NCBI GenBank assembly: GCA_964370375.1
Contig: CAYJIX010000020.1
Location: forward strand, 1-38,068
Length of the DNA: 38,068 nucleotides
Source of the DNA: CAYJIX01 sp964370375
Lineage (GTDB): Bacteria > Desulfobacterota > Desulfovibrionia > Desulfovibrionales > Desulfovibrionaceae
Direction: 5' to 3'
Position numbers and translations under genes: made by a program. Below, one piece after another: positions 1 through 7,697 of this stretch. Below the pieces are notes generated by a model. That model did not search any database. It worked only from the letters and a program-made list of their open reading frames with translations, and was not told where the DNA came from. Each line of letters begins with the position of its first letter. The stretch's first letter is position 1.

Positions 1-130
1 ATTTGGAGCCGGTGAGCCTTTAGAAAAACGTATGAAATACGGTTTTCAGGTTCGACTACATAGGCGCAACTTCGTTGAAAGAGCATGGCTTTTCACTAGC
101 GTTGCACGATGCACACGTACATGGTTGCGC

Positions 131-574
131 TTACATATTTTTTGTCATTTGCACATAATCCATTTGTGTAAGGCCCATTTTTTCATAAGCTTTGATGGCA
201 GAGGCATTGTCGTTTGAAACTTCTAGGCGCAAACGAACGGCTTTGCCTTTGTATTTTTTCTCTAAAAACGTGAACAATTGCCCACCTATACCTTTTCCGC
301 GTGCTTGTGGTAGCAAATATATGTCTTCCAGCCATAGACAGATGCCCCCGTATTCTGTGGAATAGCTTTTAGCAACCATGGCATAGCCTAAAAGGGCGTT
401 ATTTTCTTCAAAAACATAGCCTTCGATAAAGGGCATGTCGCTTATACAATCCTCGATGTCTTGCTGTAACACGTTTGTAGAGGCTTTTACATGAACGGCA
501 GGGGAGGCATAAAAGACTTGCATCATGGCAAGGACGTGTTCTTTGTCTTGTGTTTGCATGGGACGGATGTGCAT
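131..574 (-). CDS. GNAT family N-acetyltransferase
   Basis: A 147-residue protein with the single-domain GNAT fold. GNAT enzymes transfer an acetyl group from acetyl-CoA to an amine, here on an unknown acceptor. The acetyl-CoA pyrophosphate-binding motif is visible as QARGKGIGG at about residues 91-99, preceded by the strand LWLEDIYLLP and followed by a typical C-terminal segment (LRLEVSNDNASAIKAYEKMG) in which an Asn/Ala-Tyr pattern closes the domain. I chose the ATG at 574 because an AAGGAA ribosome site lies just upstream; an in-frame extension to 643 has no such site. The gene stands alone, facing away from the kinase gene. The substrate cannot be told from sequence; spermidine, amino acids or a protein N-terminus are all possible. 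Confidence 0.88.
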   Translation of the reverse strand: MHIRPMQTQDKEHVLAMMQVFYASPAVHVKASTNVLQQDIEDCISDMPFIEGYVFEENNALLGYAMVAKSYSTEYGGICLWLEDIYLLPQARGKGIGGQLFTFLEKKYKGKAVRLRLEVSNDNASAIKAYEKMGLTQMDYVQMTKNM

Positions 575-956
575 AGTGTTCCTTTTATTGTATACGAACT
601 TTGTGTAAAAAGGCGTTATTGCACAAGAATACAATATCTGCAAGAAAGACGCTTTTTCAAAATTTTATTGAGGTGCAAAAGGATGGTGAATAAACTTGTT
701 TTTTTGGAATAAAAAGCAAATAATACAGAAAAAACGTTGTATCCTTCAACGCTGCGCTTGCCCTCTATGCTGATGGGACACACAAAAGCATTTACATGAG
801 GCAAAAACCATCGCGCAACAACTAGGAAGAAAAAAGCTGTAAAATTCAGGAAGCCACTGTGTTTAAATTTTACGTAATTACAAACACTAACAGACAACAC
901 CATGTATACTTGTACAAACGCCTTTGTCGGCGCACTATTTTTATGGACAGCACCCT
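575..956. other. AT-rich intergenic region, divergent promoters expected
   Basis: About 380 bases between the divergent acetyltransferase and kinase genes. Promoters for both must lie here, but I could not choose convincing -35/-10 pairs among the many AT-rich matches. A minus-strand open frame at 616-903 has no family resemblance and no ribosome site, and I do not call it a gene. No RNA gene or repeat was recognised. Confidence 0.4.
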
Positions 957-2252
957 ATGCGCGCTATAAATAAAAAAACACGAAAAAACACGAAGAGCTT
1001 AATAACAAAACTCTTTATGCATCACGATGTCAAAGTGAGGCTTTTCAACATACTAGCCCTTGGTGGTATGTTTACCTGTGTCGTGGTCTTTATTTACAAT
1101 ATTGTATATACTGACATGCGAAGTGTTTCTATAATTACCTGTCTTTTTATACTTTCAGCGGCCTTACTAACGTACGCACAAAAAACAGGCAATTACAAAC
1201 CGTGCTATATCATTACTGTTATTTGCATATTCCTTATTGGCTTTCCAATGCTTTTTTTTGCAAATGGCGGGTATCATGGCGGAATGCCAGCTACTTTTGT
1301 TTTTGCTGTTGTGTTTACTGTTTTAATGTTGGACAGAAAATATGGCATCCTTGTAGCATTATTTGAATTAGCATTTTATATTTCACTGTGTATCATTGCT
1401 TATGTGTATCCACAAACAGTAACCTATTTTAGTACTGAATTTTCCATTATGGTTGATGTGGCAATGGCTTTTACCATATCTTCCATTGTATGCGCAGGAT
1501 GCCTGTATTTACACTTGCAAGAATATGATGTTCAGCAGCAAAAGCTTGTCGTGCAAAATGAACATCTAAAAATGTACAATGATGCGAAATCAACCTTTTT
1601 AACAACCGTGGCTCATGAAATACGAAATCCGCTTACTGCTATTTCTGCAAACGCCAGAGACACGAAAGAACGCTTGGAAGACGATGAACAAGAAGGGCTT
1701 AATACTAATTTAGAAACAATAGAAAATATTGTCATGCGCATAGATCGCATCCTTACAGACCTTATGGATACTGTATCCATAGAGCAGGGCAAATTTACGG
1801 TGTGCAAGGCACCTGTCAAGCTTGAAGCCGTTCTGCGTGAGGCTGCCGATAACTTTACAAAAGACATACAGCGCACCAATAACACCATTGAAATTCGGAC
1901 ACCACCTCTTGAACCGATTATGGCCGATCACGAAAGGTTGTTGCAAGTTATGAACAACTTGCTTTCAAATGCCATAAAGCACACCAGAAACGGTACAATC
2001 GTGCTTTCGCTTAACCAAGAAGACGGCTACCAAACTGTAAACGTTATTGATACAGGCGGTGGCATGGAAAAAACAGTCCGCGACAAAGTATTCAAAGGCT
2101 ATGTGTCCATGAGTAAAGAATATTGGCGGCACGGCATCGGGCTTTATGTCTGTCATCAAATAATTTCTGCCCATAATGGAGAAATTTTTGTTGGAGACAC
2201 AGGGGGAAAAGGTACAAAAATCACCTTCAATCTGCCTTTTGAAACAGAGTAA
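957..2252 (+). CDS. Membrane sensor histidine kinase
   Basis: A 431-residue sensor kinase. The N-terminal part (about residues 30-190) is a run of hydrophobic helices, probably six, with very short loops, so the signal is likely sensed in or at the membrane. A short coiled coil leads into the HisKA domain with the phospho-accepting His in AHEIRNP near residue 220. The HATPase domain follows: N box NNLLSNAIKH (about 333), G1 box DTGGGME (about 366) and G2 box GIGLYVC (about 395). The start is uncertain. The ATG at 957 has a weak GGACAG site; an in-frame TTG at 924 and ATG at 1020 are alternatives. The OmpR-type regulator gene 137 bases downstream is its likely partner. The signal is unknown, and no HAMP or PAS domain is seen. 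Confidence 0.88.
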   Translation: MRAINKKTRKNTKSLITKLFMHHDVKVRLFNILALGGMFTCVVVFIYNIVYTDMRSVSIITCLFILSAALLTYAQKTGNYKPCYIITVICIFLIGFPMLFFANGGYHGGMPATFVFAVVFTVLMLDRKYGILVALFELAFYISLCIIAYVYPQTVTYFSTEFSIMVDVAMAFTISSIVCAGCLYLHLQEYDVQQQKLVVQNEHLKMYNDAKSTFLTTVAHEIRNPLTAISANARDTKERLEDDEQEGLNTNLETIENIVMRIDRILTDLMDTVSIEQGKFTVCKAPVKLEAVLREAADNFTKDIQRTNNTIEIRTPPLEPIMADHERLLQVMNNLLSNAIKHTRNGTIVLSLNQEDGYQTVNVIDTGGGMEKTVRDKVFKGYVSMSKEYWRHGIGLYVCHQIISAHNGEIFVGDTGGKGTKITFNLPFETE

Positions 2253-2290
2253 CATCTAAATATAGCATGTTTTTTTAAAAAAAGTAAATT

Positions 2291-2307
2291 TACCTTTGTA
2301 AAAGGTA
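2291..2307. promoter_or_regulatory. Perfect 7-bp inverted repeat between kinase and regulator genes
   Basis: TACCTTT at 2291-2297 and AAAGGTA at 2301-2307 form a perfect inverted repeat with a 3-base spacer, in the short AT-rich space between the two genes. It has no T-run after it, so a terminator is unlikely. A site for the downstream regulator acting on its own gene is possible. This is inference only. Confidence 0.3.
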
Positions 2308-2389
2308 TAGTTTTCGTAACTTTTTAAAATCCGCAAAAAGTATGCTATAGGAGAAGTGCTGTAAAAATACGTTGCAAAGGAGTATGAGC

Positions 2390-3088
2390 ATGGACAGTAC
2401 CATTTTACTTGTGGAAGACGACCAAGATATCCTTAACGCCAATGCGCGCATTCTTCATCGTCACGGCTACCGTGTGCTTGTAGCAACAAGTGCGCGTTCT
2501 GCTATAGATATCCTTATGCAAGAAACACCGGACTTGCTCATTTTAGACATCATGTTGCCTGATGATAGCGGTTATCAGATATGCAAAACATTTAGGATAA
2601 CTTCAAATAATCCTGTGATTTTTCTCTCTGCAAAGGGTGACGTACAAGACAAAATCAACGGATTTAAATTTGGCGCTGATTACTACCTCACCAAGCCCTA
2701 TAATTTTGATGAGCTTTTTGCAGTTATTGAACGGCTACTTGAGCGTGAACAAAAAACCATTCAAGCACAACAAACAATCATAACCGTGGGCAACCTTTTG
2801 TTAAACCTTTCGAACACCACTGTTTACCTTGACGGGCGAGTTCTTTTACTTACCAAAATAGAATATAAATTGCTTTCTTTTTTCATGCAAAACCAAAACA
2901 AAGCAATCGATAACGAGACATTAGCTGTCATTGCCTGGGGATCGCTTGATCAATCCAAAAAAAATGTCTTAAAAACGCATATTTCAAGGATAAAACAAAA
3001 AATTGAATGTGAATTTTCAGAAATTTACGACATCAAAACCATATACGGTAAGGGCTATTGCTTTGTAAGAACAGAAGAAGAGCTATAA
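2390..3088 (+). CDS. OmpR/PhoB-family response regulator
   Basis: A 232-residue two-domain regulator. The receiver domain (about 1-120) has the acidic pair D10/D11, the phospho-acceptor D53 in LLILDIMLPD and the conserved Lys102 in YYLTKP. The C-terminal winged-helix DNA-binding domain (about 135-230) ends in the usual hairpin, KTIYGKGYCF. I chose the ATG at 2390 because AAAGGAG lies seven bases upstream; an ATG two codons earlier is too close to that site. It follows the sensor kinase gene on the same strand and is expected to receive phosphate from it. Target genes are unknown. Confidence 0.92.
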   Translation: MDSTILLVEDDQDILNANARILHRHGYRVLVATSARSAIDILMQETPDLLILDIMLPDDSGYQICKTFRITSNNPVIFLSAKGDVQDKINGFKFGADYYLTKPYNFDELFAVIERLLEREQKTIQAQQTIITVGNLLLNLSNTTVYLDGRVLLLTKIEYKLLSFFMQNQNKAIDNETLAVIAWGSLDQSKKNVLKTHISRIKQKIECEFSEIYDIKTIYGKGYCFVRTEEEL

Positions 3089-3288
3089 TAATGAGCTTGC
3101 ACGAGCAAAAAAATTCGTTTTGCAATAACAAACGGAGGTTAGCTTTAAGTATCTAAGACCTTCTTCATGATCTAGCTGTTCATGAAATACAAAAGGCACA
3201 AAGAGAAGTTTTTTTCAACGCAGAATGCAGCTACGCTATGTGACAAGAGCAGAACCTTTCTCTCGCTTCGTAAAGGTTTAAATCTCAC

Positions 3289-3765
3289 TTAGCGGGAACT
3301 GTTTTTACGCCACACCCATGGTGGTACGGGATTTTGGTTTTGCCAAAGCCCTTTTTTTGTATCTTTTGCTTTTGTTTGCAAAAACGCCCAATCCTCACAA
3401 ACATCTATGCTGCAATAGTTTGGATACATCCAAGCAAGACCATTTTTTAAAAGAATTTCTTGCACATTTTCCCCTTCAACATACACCATTGCCACCACAC
3501 GCCCATAACGATCTTTTGTGATGGGCGATATAAAAACGTCTTTGCCTTGAAGCAACGTTGTAAGAAAAGTCGTAGCCTCATTCCCGTATTCTTGTTTTTT
3601 TTCCGGTGCATCAATACCATAAAGGCGAACTTTTATTTTTTGCCCTTGCTGCGTAATATGAATGGTGTCTGCGTCTATGATTTTAAGCTCTTGCAAGCCA
3701 AAATTCTGTGCGGACGCATCAAAAAACATCAACAAGGTGCATGCTAGAGTGAGAACTGTTTTCAT
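3289..3765 (-). CDS. Secreted thermonuclease (SNase-like) protein
   Basis: A 158-residue protein. A signal peptide (about residues 1-20, MKTVLTLACTLLMFF followed by DASAQ) is followed by one staphylococcal-nuclease-like OB-fold domain. Catalytic-type motifs are present: IDADTI, a variant of the calcium-site DGDT; RLYGIDAPE, carrying the first Arg and the Asp/Glu; and DRYGRVVAMVY, carrying the second Arg. The family cleaves DNA and RNA with calcium. The protein should be exported to the periplasm or outside the cell and could help scavenge nucleic acid. The ATG at 3765 has GGAGG upstream; a longer start at 3786 would spoil the signal peptide. It overlaps nothing real and is divergent from the XRE-like remnant. 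Confidence 0.9.
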   Translation of the reverse strand: MKTVLTLACTLLMFFDASAQNFGLQELKIIDADTIHITQQGQKIKVRLYGIDAPEKKQEYGNEATTFLTTLLQGKDVFISPITKDRYGRVVAMVYVEGENVQEILLKNGLAWMYPNYCSIDVCEDWAFLQTKAKDTKKGLWQNQNPVPPWVWRKNSSR

Positions 3766-3821
3766 TGTGCCTGCCTCCACGCTCAATATTTTAATTGAAG
3801 GTTACTATTTATACAAAAAGC

Positions 3822-4072
3822 ATGAAAATTATTCCGTTACGTCTAAAAGCTTTTGCCACAGAATAAAAAAAAGGGAACAAGGCTCTTTAACTCAACGCCA
3901 GATTACTGAGAAAATGCAGAGCACAAGGTCTTTGGTTTTTTTAGAAAACGGCAAAAACATGCCAAGTTTACAAACTTTTTTTGCCGTTGCTGAAGCATTG
4001 GAGATAGACCCTCTTGAACTTTTACGCTGTGTTGTGGCAAGGCGCTATTATTTTGAACAAAAATCAGAATAG
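3822..4072 (+). pseudogene. Small XRE-type helix-turn-helix regulator, apparently frameshifted
   Basis: The C-terminal 60-70 residues are a clear Cro/C1-type helix-turn-helix: LTQRQITEKMQSTRSLVFLE, then an NGKNMPSLQTFFAVAEALEIDPLELL-like tail. No ATG, GTG or TTG with a ribosome site opens that frame. In the next frame an ATG at 3822 encodes MKIIPLRLKAFATE and then stops at 3864-3866, exactly where the other frame begins to look like the family N-terminus (HRIKKREQG). A single missing base between about 3846 and 3862 would join them into a normal regulator of about 84 residues. It is therefore either a recent pseudogene, a sequencing error, or a gene with programmed frameshifting. An upstream open extension in the helix-turn-helix frame overlaps the nuclease gene antisense and is not credible. 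Confidence 0.5.
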
Positions 4073-4125
4073 GCGCGCTTAATAAAGGACATTATAACTT
4101 TTTACTACTCTTGCGTGCCTTACTC

Positions 4126-4165
4126 AAAAAAAGCCCTTGCAGGTATTCTCCTACAAGGGCTTTTT
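4126..4165. terminator. Bidirectional rho-independent terminator
   Basis: AAAGCCCTTG pairs with CAAGGGCTTT (10 bp) around an AGG/CCT inner stem. An A-run lies before it and a T-run after it, so it can act on both strands. It separates the plus-strand helix-turn-helix remnant from the convergent DUF362 gene. Confidence 0.85.
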
Positions 4166-4183
4166 CTTTGCTCGTGCTATGCG

Positions 4184-5302
4184 TTATTTTATGGTAATCA
4201 GCTCATACTCGCTTGTGCCAAGGCCGATTTCTTCAGCATGGCTGAGCTGGCTGCGCCAGTTCGTTGTGGGGTGAATGGCTTTAAAGTGATCTCCCAATTG
4301 CCCGTGGGTGCAACCACAATCGTTCATGATGCTTGAACCAATAGCAGGGGCTGCATTGACAGCGTCAATACAGGCTTTATCCAAAGCCACAGGGTCAAAG
4401 CTTGCAAACATGCCTATATCCGGCACAACAGCAGCGTCATTTTCACCATGGCAATCGCAATAGGGCGATACTTGGTTCACTATGCTGATATGAAAATGAG
4501 GACGTCCTTGAAGAACCGCCAAGGCGTACTCTGCCATGCGGCAGTTGAGATTATCAACGTTTGTTTCAAACGAAGCGTCAATGGCGTCAAAATTACAAAC
4601 ACCCATGCAACGCCCGCAGCCTACGCATTTATTGTGATCCAGATGGGCCTTTCTTGCCTCATCATAGCTTATTGCGTCATGCGCACAATAGTGGATACAC
4701 ACGCCACAACCACGGCAATTGCTGTTCACTGTGGGCTTGCCTTCGCTATGCATGTGCATTTTACCGGGTCGGCTGCCACAGCCCATGCCAACATTTTTAA
4801 TGGCACCGCCAAAGCCTGTCATTTCATGGCCCTTAAAATGGTTCAGGGAAATGATAACGTCAGCATCCATAACAGCACGTCCAATACGCGCGCTTTTGCA
4901 GTATGTGGTGCCTGTAAGGGGTACTTCTACATCGTCAGTGCCTTTAAGTCCGTCACCTATAATCACATGGCATCCTGTAGAAAACGGCGAATAGCCGTTT
5001 TCATAGGCAGCTGTGATATGCTCCAAAGCATCCTTGCGCCGTCCCACATAAAGGGTGTTGCAGTCGGTCAAAAAAGGTTTTGCCTTTTGTTCATACAAAA
5101 CATCCACCACGGTCTTGGAAAAATTGGGCCGCAAAAAGGAAAGGTTGCCGGGCTCACCAAAATGGATTTTTACGGCAACAAATTTTCCGTCAAGGGGCAT
5201 GGTAGTAATGCCTGCCTTGCGGATGAGTTTTTCCAGTTTCATCTGCAAGCTGGTGCCTACCTTGCAACGCATGTCTGTGAAAAAAACTTTAGACTTTTCC
5301 AT
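4184..5302 (-). CDS. DUF362 domain protein with two 4Fe-4S clusters
   Basis: A 372-residue protein of the DUF362 family, common in anaerobes. The N-terminal two-thirds is the DUF362 fold (KIHFGEPGN, SLNHFKGHEMTGFGGAIKN). A bacterial-ferredoxin insert carries two 4Fe-4S binding motifs of CxxCxxCxxxC type: CRGCGVCIHYC near residues 192-203 and CVGCGRCMGVC near 226-236. The protein is probably cytoplasmic, and a role in electron transfer or cofactor assembly is inferred; the family has no single established reaction. The ATG at 5302 is chosen for the GGAGA site seven bases upstream. It ends at the bidirectional terminator and is divergent from the macrodomain gene, so it is transcribed alone. 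Confidence 0.85.
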   Translation of the reverse strand: MEKSKVFFTDMRCKVGTSLQMKLEKLIRKAGITTMPLDGKFVAVKIHFGEPGNLSFLRPNFSKTVVDVLYEQKAKPFLTDCNTLYVGRRKDALEHITAAYENGYSPFSTGCHVIIGDGLKGTDDVEVPLTGTTYCKSARIGRAVMDADVIISLNHFKGHEMTGFGGAIKNVGMGCGSRPGKMHMHSEGKPTVNSNCRGCGVCIHYCAHDAISYDEARKAHLDHNKCVGCGRCMGVCNFDAIDASFETNVDNLNCRMAEYALAVLQGRPHFHISIVNQVSPYCDCHGENDAAVVPDIGMFASFDPVALDKACIDAVNAAPAIGSSIMNDCGCTHGQLGDHFKAIHPTTNWRSQLSHAEEIGLGTSEYELITIK

Positions 5303-5391
5303 ACTTGTTCTCCATTTGTATAAAAAGCTAACTGGGGTATCAGCTATGCTCTTTTTAATCGCGAAGCAAACAACATACCACTGACTACACG

Positions 5392-5410
5392 CCCCTATCA
5401 AGGGGTTTTT
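5392..5410 (+). terminator. Small hairpin with T-run upstream of the macrodomain gene
   Basis: CCCCT, loop ATCA, AGGGG, then TTTTT. It has the form of a short intrinsic terminator on the plus strand, but no plus-strand gene lies just before it. It could end a small RNA or antisense transcript coming out of the DUF362 promoter region, or be fortuitous. Five base pairs is weak. Confidence 0.35.
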
Positions 5411-5460
5411 CTATGAAGCCCATAATATAAAACGAACAGTCAATGGAACGCGTAAACATG

Positions 5461-5508
5461 TTGACACAAACACAGTAGTGCCTACACTCACTCCATGCAT
5501 AACGCATG
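5461..5508 (+). promoter_or_regulatory. Sigma-70 type promoter with adjacent palindrome
   Basis: A perfect -35 hexamer TTGACA (5461-5466) is followed after 16 bases by TACACT (5483-5488). Just downstream, CATGC at 5494-5498 and GCATG at 5504-5508 form a 5-bp inverted repeat where transcription would begin, a good position for a repressor. It would drive the macrodomain and sirtuin genes. The promoter is predicted from sequence only, and the operator is inference. Confidence 0.5.
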
Positions 5509-5558
5509 TCACCGTATTGTTTTTTTGATAAACACCGCGCATGCAACAAGGAAAGACC

Positions 5559-6347
5559 ATGACAAACGCAGAACGCCTCGACTTTCTAATCGATTTTTTA
5601 CAAGATGAACGCCAACAGCAAAAAGGCGACAGCATGGCGCCTCATGCGCAGGATTTCATGGACAAAGCACAGCTGTTCCGTGCCTTGGTCAATATCCGTC
5701 CGCCCTACCCCATATCTGAAGCCTTTCTTGAGGTACAAGACGCCTATTTGCAAAACAGTATACGTGAAAGGGGCGTTATCTCGCTTGACCTATTGCAACC
5801 TGTCAAAAAAAATATGTATCTTTTTCAAGGCGACATTACAACGCTTGCCGTAGATGCCATTGTCAATGCGGCGAACAGTCAGCTTCTTGGCTGTTTTATT
5901 CCCTGCCATGCCTGCATTGATAACGTCATTCATACGTTTGCAGGTGTGCAATTGCGACTTGCCTGTGACAAGATCATGCAAGAGCAAGGGCATGAAGAAT
6001 CTACAGGGAACGCCAAAATAACAGCGGCGTACAATTTGCCGTCAAAGCACGTCATCCATACAGTTGGGCCCATTGTATATGGAGATCTTACAAAAGAGCA
6101 TGAGGATTTGCTGGCTCAAGCTTATTATTCCTGCCTTGAATGCGCCACAAAAAACAACCTAACATCCATCGCATTTTGTTGTATTTCCACAGGGGAATTT
6201 CGCTTTCCACAAAAACGGGCAGCTGAAATTGCGCTTTCTTGTGTTGAATTGTACCTTCGTAAAAACAAAAGCACCCTGAACGTGATTTTTAACGTTTTTA
6301 AGGATAGTGATCATGCAATCTACAGATCTCTTCTTGGAACAAATTAA
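5559..6347 (+). CDS. Zinc-type macrodomain protein-ADP-ribose hydrolase
   Basis: A 262-residue protein. After an alpha-helical N-terminal extension of about 80 residues, the macrodomain runs from QGDIT (about 89) through VDAIVNAAN to the C-terminus. The loop GCFIPCHACIDNVIH (111-125), with C112, C116, H117 and C119, matches the signature of the zinc-containing macrodomains. That subfamily removes ADP-ribose from proteins and is usually encoded beside class M sirtuins. The phosphate-binding loop CCISTGEFRFP is also present. The ATG at 5559 is preferred for its AAGGAAAG site; the ATG at 5541 has none. The last 35 bases overlap the sirtuin gene, so the two are almost certainly co-translated. Expected role: eraser of the mark that the sirtuin writes. 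Confidence 0.9.
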   Translation: MTNAERLDFLIDFLQDERQQQKGDSMAPHAQDFMDKAQLFRALVNIRPPYPISEAFLEVQDAYLQNSIRERGVISLDLLQPVKKNMYLFQGDITTLAVDAIVNAANSQLLGCFIPCHACIDNVIHTFAGVQLRLACDKIMQEQGHEESTGNAKITAAYNLPSKHVIHTVGPIVYGDLTKEHEDLLAQAYYSCLECATKNNLTSIAFCCISTGEFRFPQKRAAEIALSCVELYLRKNKSTLNVIFNVFKDSDHAIYRSLLGTN

Positions 6348-7179
6348 CGCAGTGCATGAAAAAATAACAAGAGCAGACGCTCTTGTTATCGGTGCAGGCG
6401 CGGGGCTGTCTACGTCAGCAGGGCTTGACTATGGCGGAGAAAGGTTCAAAAAAAACTTTCCCGACTTTATCGAAAAATACAGCTTCACCAACATGTATAC
6501 AGCAGGGTTTTACCCCTTTGCTAACTTAGAAGAATATTGGGCCTATTGGAGCAGGCATATTTTCCACAATCGCTACGAAGATTTTGCGGCTAAACCCTAT
6601 GAAGACCTTCTTAAATCCATACACGAGAAAACATATTTTGTTCTCACTACAAATGTAGACCATCTTTTTCAGCGTAATGGCTTTGCAAAAGAACAGCTTT
6701 TTTACACGCAAGGCGACTATGGTTTATGGCAATGCTCTGTCCCTTGTCATGAAGAAACTTATGACAATGAACAGCGCGTAAAAAAAATGGTAAAAGAACA
6801 AAAGGATATGAAAATCCCAACAGAGGATATACCCTATTGTCCTTATTGTGGCAAAGTAATGAGCATGAATTTACGCTGTGACGATACCTTTGTGCAAGAT
6901 GCAGGATGGTATGAGGCCCTTAAAAGATATCAAGGATTTATGCAAACATATGGCGCCAAAAACGTCCTCTTTTTAGAGCTTGGCGTTGGCGGCAATACTC
7001 CCGGGATTATCAAGTATCCTTTTTGGGAAAACGTGGCAAAAAACCCACAGGCAAGCTATGTTATTATCAACAAAGGGGAAGCCTTTTGCCCTCCAAGCAT
7101 CCAAAAGCAATCGATTTGCATTGATGCCGACATAAAAGATGCTGTGGAACTGTTACGCAAAGTATCAATACCGGTGTAA
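6313..7179 (+). CDS. Class M sirtuin (SirTM-like), probable protein ADP-ribosyltransferase
   Basis: A 288-residue Sir2-fold protein. The NAD-binding motif is GAGAGLSTSAG (about 27-37). The ribose-site motif TTNVDH places N114 and D116. The usual catalytic His of sirtuins is replaced by Gln133 in TQGDYG, which is characteristic of class M. A zinc ribbon is formed by C141, C145, C176 and C179. In studied relatives this class transfers ADP-ribose rather than deacetylating, onto a lipoylated GcvH-like protein. No such carrier or lipoate ligase gene is in this window, so the target is unknown. The ATG at 6313 has AAGGA upstream and lies inside the macrodomain gene. The C-terminal part keeps ELGVGGNTP, the class-typical version of the sirtuin GTS-type loop. 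Confidence 0.9.
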   Translation: MQSTDLFLEQINAVHEKITRADALVIGAGAGLSTSAGLDYGGERFKKNFPDFIEKYSFTNMYTAGFYPFANLEEYWAYWSRHIFHNRYEDFAAKPYEDLLKSIHEKTYFVLTTNVDHLFQRNGFAKEQLFYTQGDYGLWQCSVPCHEETYDNEQRVKKMVKEQKDMKIPTEDIPYCPYCGKVMSMNLRCDDTFVQDAGWYEALKRYQGFMQTYGAKNVLFLELGVGGNTPGIIKYPFWENVAKNPQASYVIINKGEAFCPPSIQKQSICIDADIKDAVELLRKVSIPV

Positions 7180-7270
7180 AGCAAAGGGTAGGGTAAACAT
7201 TGACTTTTTTATGCCTCACTTCTATCCTAACAACATATCTATAACTAAATTGTAACCAAAAGCAGGATCT

Positions 7271-7660
7271 ATGGAAAATCTTGACAATATCGTTGACAAT
7301 ATTGCCAACACAAAAATTGAAAAAAGCCATCTTCACGGCCTCGGTTTATTTGCCACAGCACCCATCAATAAAGGCACTATTTTGTGTGTTTTAGACGGGC
7401 AATACGTTCCTGCAACAGACTATTTTTATACCGTTTTTGAATGGAATGTCATATCTGAGGATGTATTGCTTATAAGGCCTTGCAGGACAAAGTACAGCTT
7501 TATCAACCATTCGCGCACTCCAAATATTGCTGTTACAAAAAACCCCTTACGTGTTGTTGCGGTGCAAAATATTGCCCTTGGCGAAGAATTGACCCTAGAT
7601 TATAGAAACGAACCCTTAAGCGAAGCCTATCTAGCAGGACACGGCTCTACCTACCTATAA
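7271..7660 (+). CDS. Small SET-domain protein, putative lysine methyltransferase
   Basis: A 129-residue protein that is almost entirely a SET domain. The AdoMet-binding start HGLGLFATAPINKG is at about 22-35. The pseudoknot motif FINHSRTPN (N79-H80) and the catalytic Tyr region EELTLDY (Y111) follow. There is no post-SET cysteine cluster. SET enzymes methylate lysine side chains of proteins; substrates of these short bacterial versions are mostly unknown. It lies 91 bases after the sirtuin gene on the same strand, with an AGGA-type ribosome site, and no terminator is seen between them. It may belong to the same transcript. Joint action with ADP-ribosylation is inference. Confidence 0.82.
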   Translation: MENLDNIVDNIANTKIEKSHLHGLGLFATAPINKGTILCVLDGQYVPATDYFYTVFEWNVISEDVLLIRPCRTKYSFINHSRTPNIAVTKNPLRVVAVQNIALGEELTLDYRNEPLSEAYLAGHGSTYL

Positions 7661-7697
7661 TATTCTTACCTTGCCAACCAGACGTAAAAGGTGTCTT

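Noticed and set aside
32..217. Plus-strand open frame at the left edge
   Set aside because: Overlaps the 3' end of the acetyltransferase antisense, and the translation has no recognisable pattern.
616..903. Minus-strand open frame of 95 codons before the kinase gene
   Set aside because: No ribosome site, low-complexity hydrophobic translation and no family likeness; lies in AT-rich promoter space.
4448..5323. Long plus-strand open frame opposite the DUF362 gene
   Set aside because: It is the shadow of a well-supported ferredoxin-type gene; translation shows no domain.
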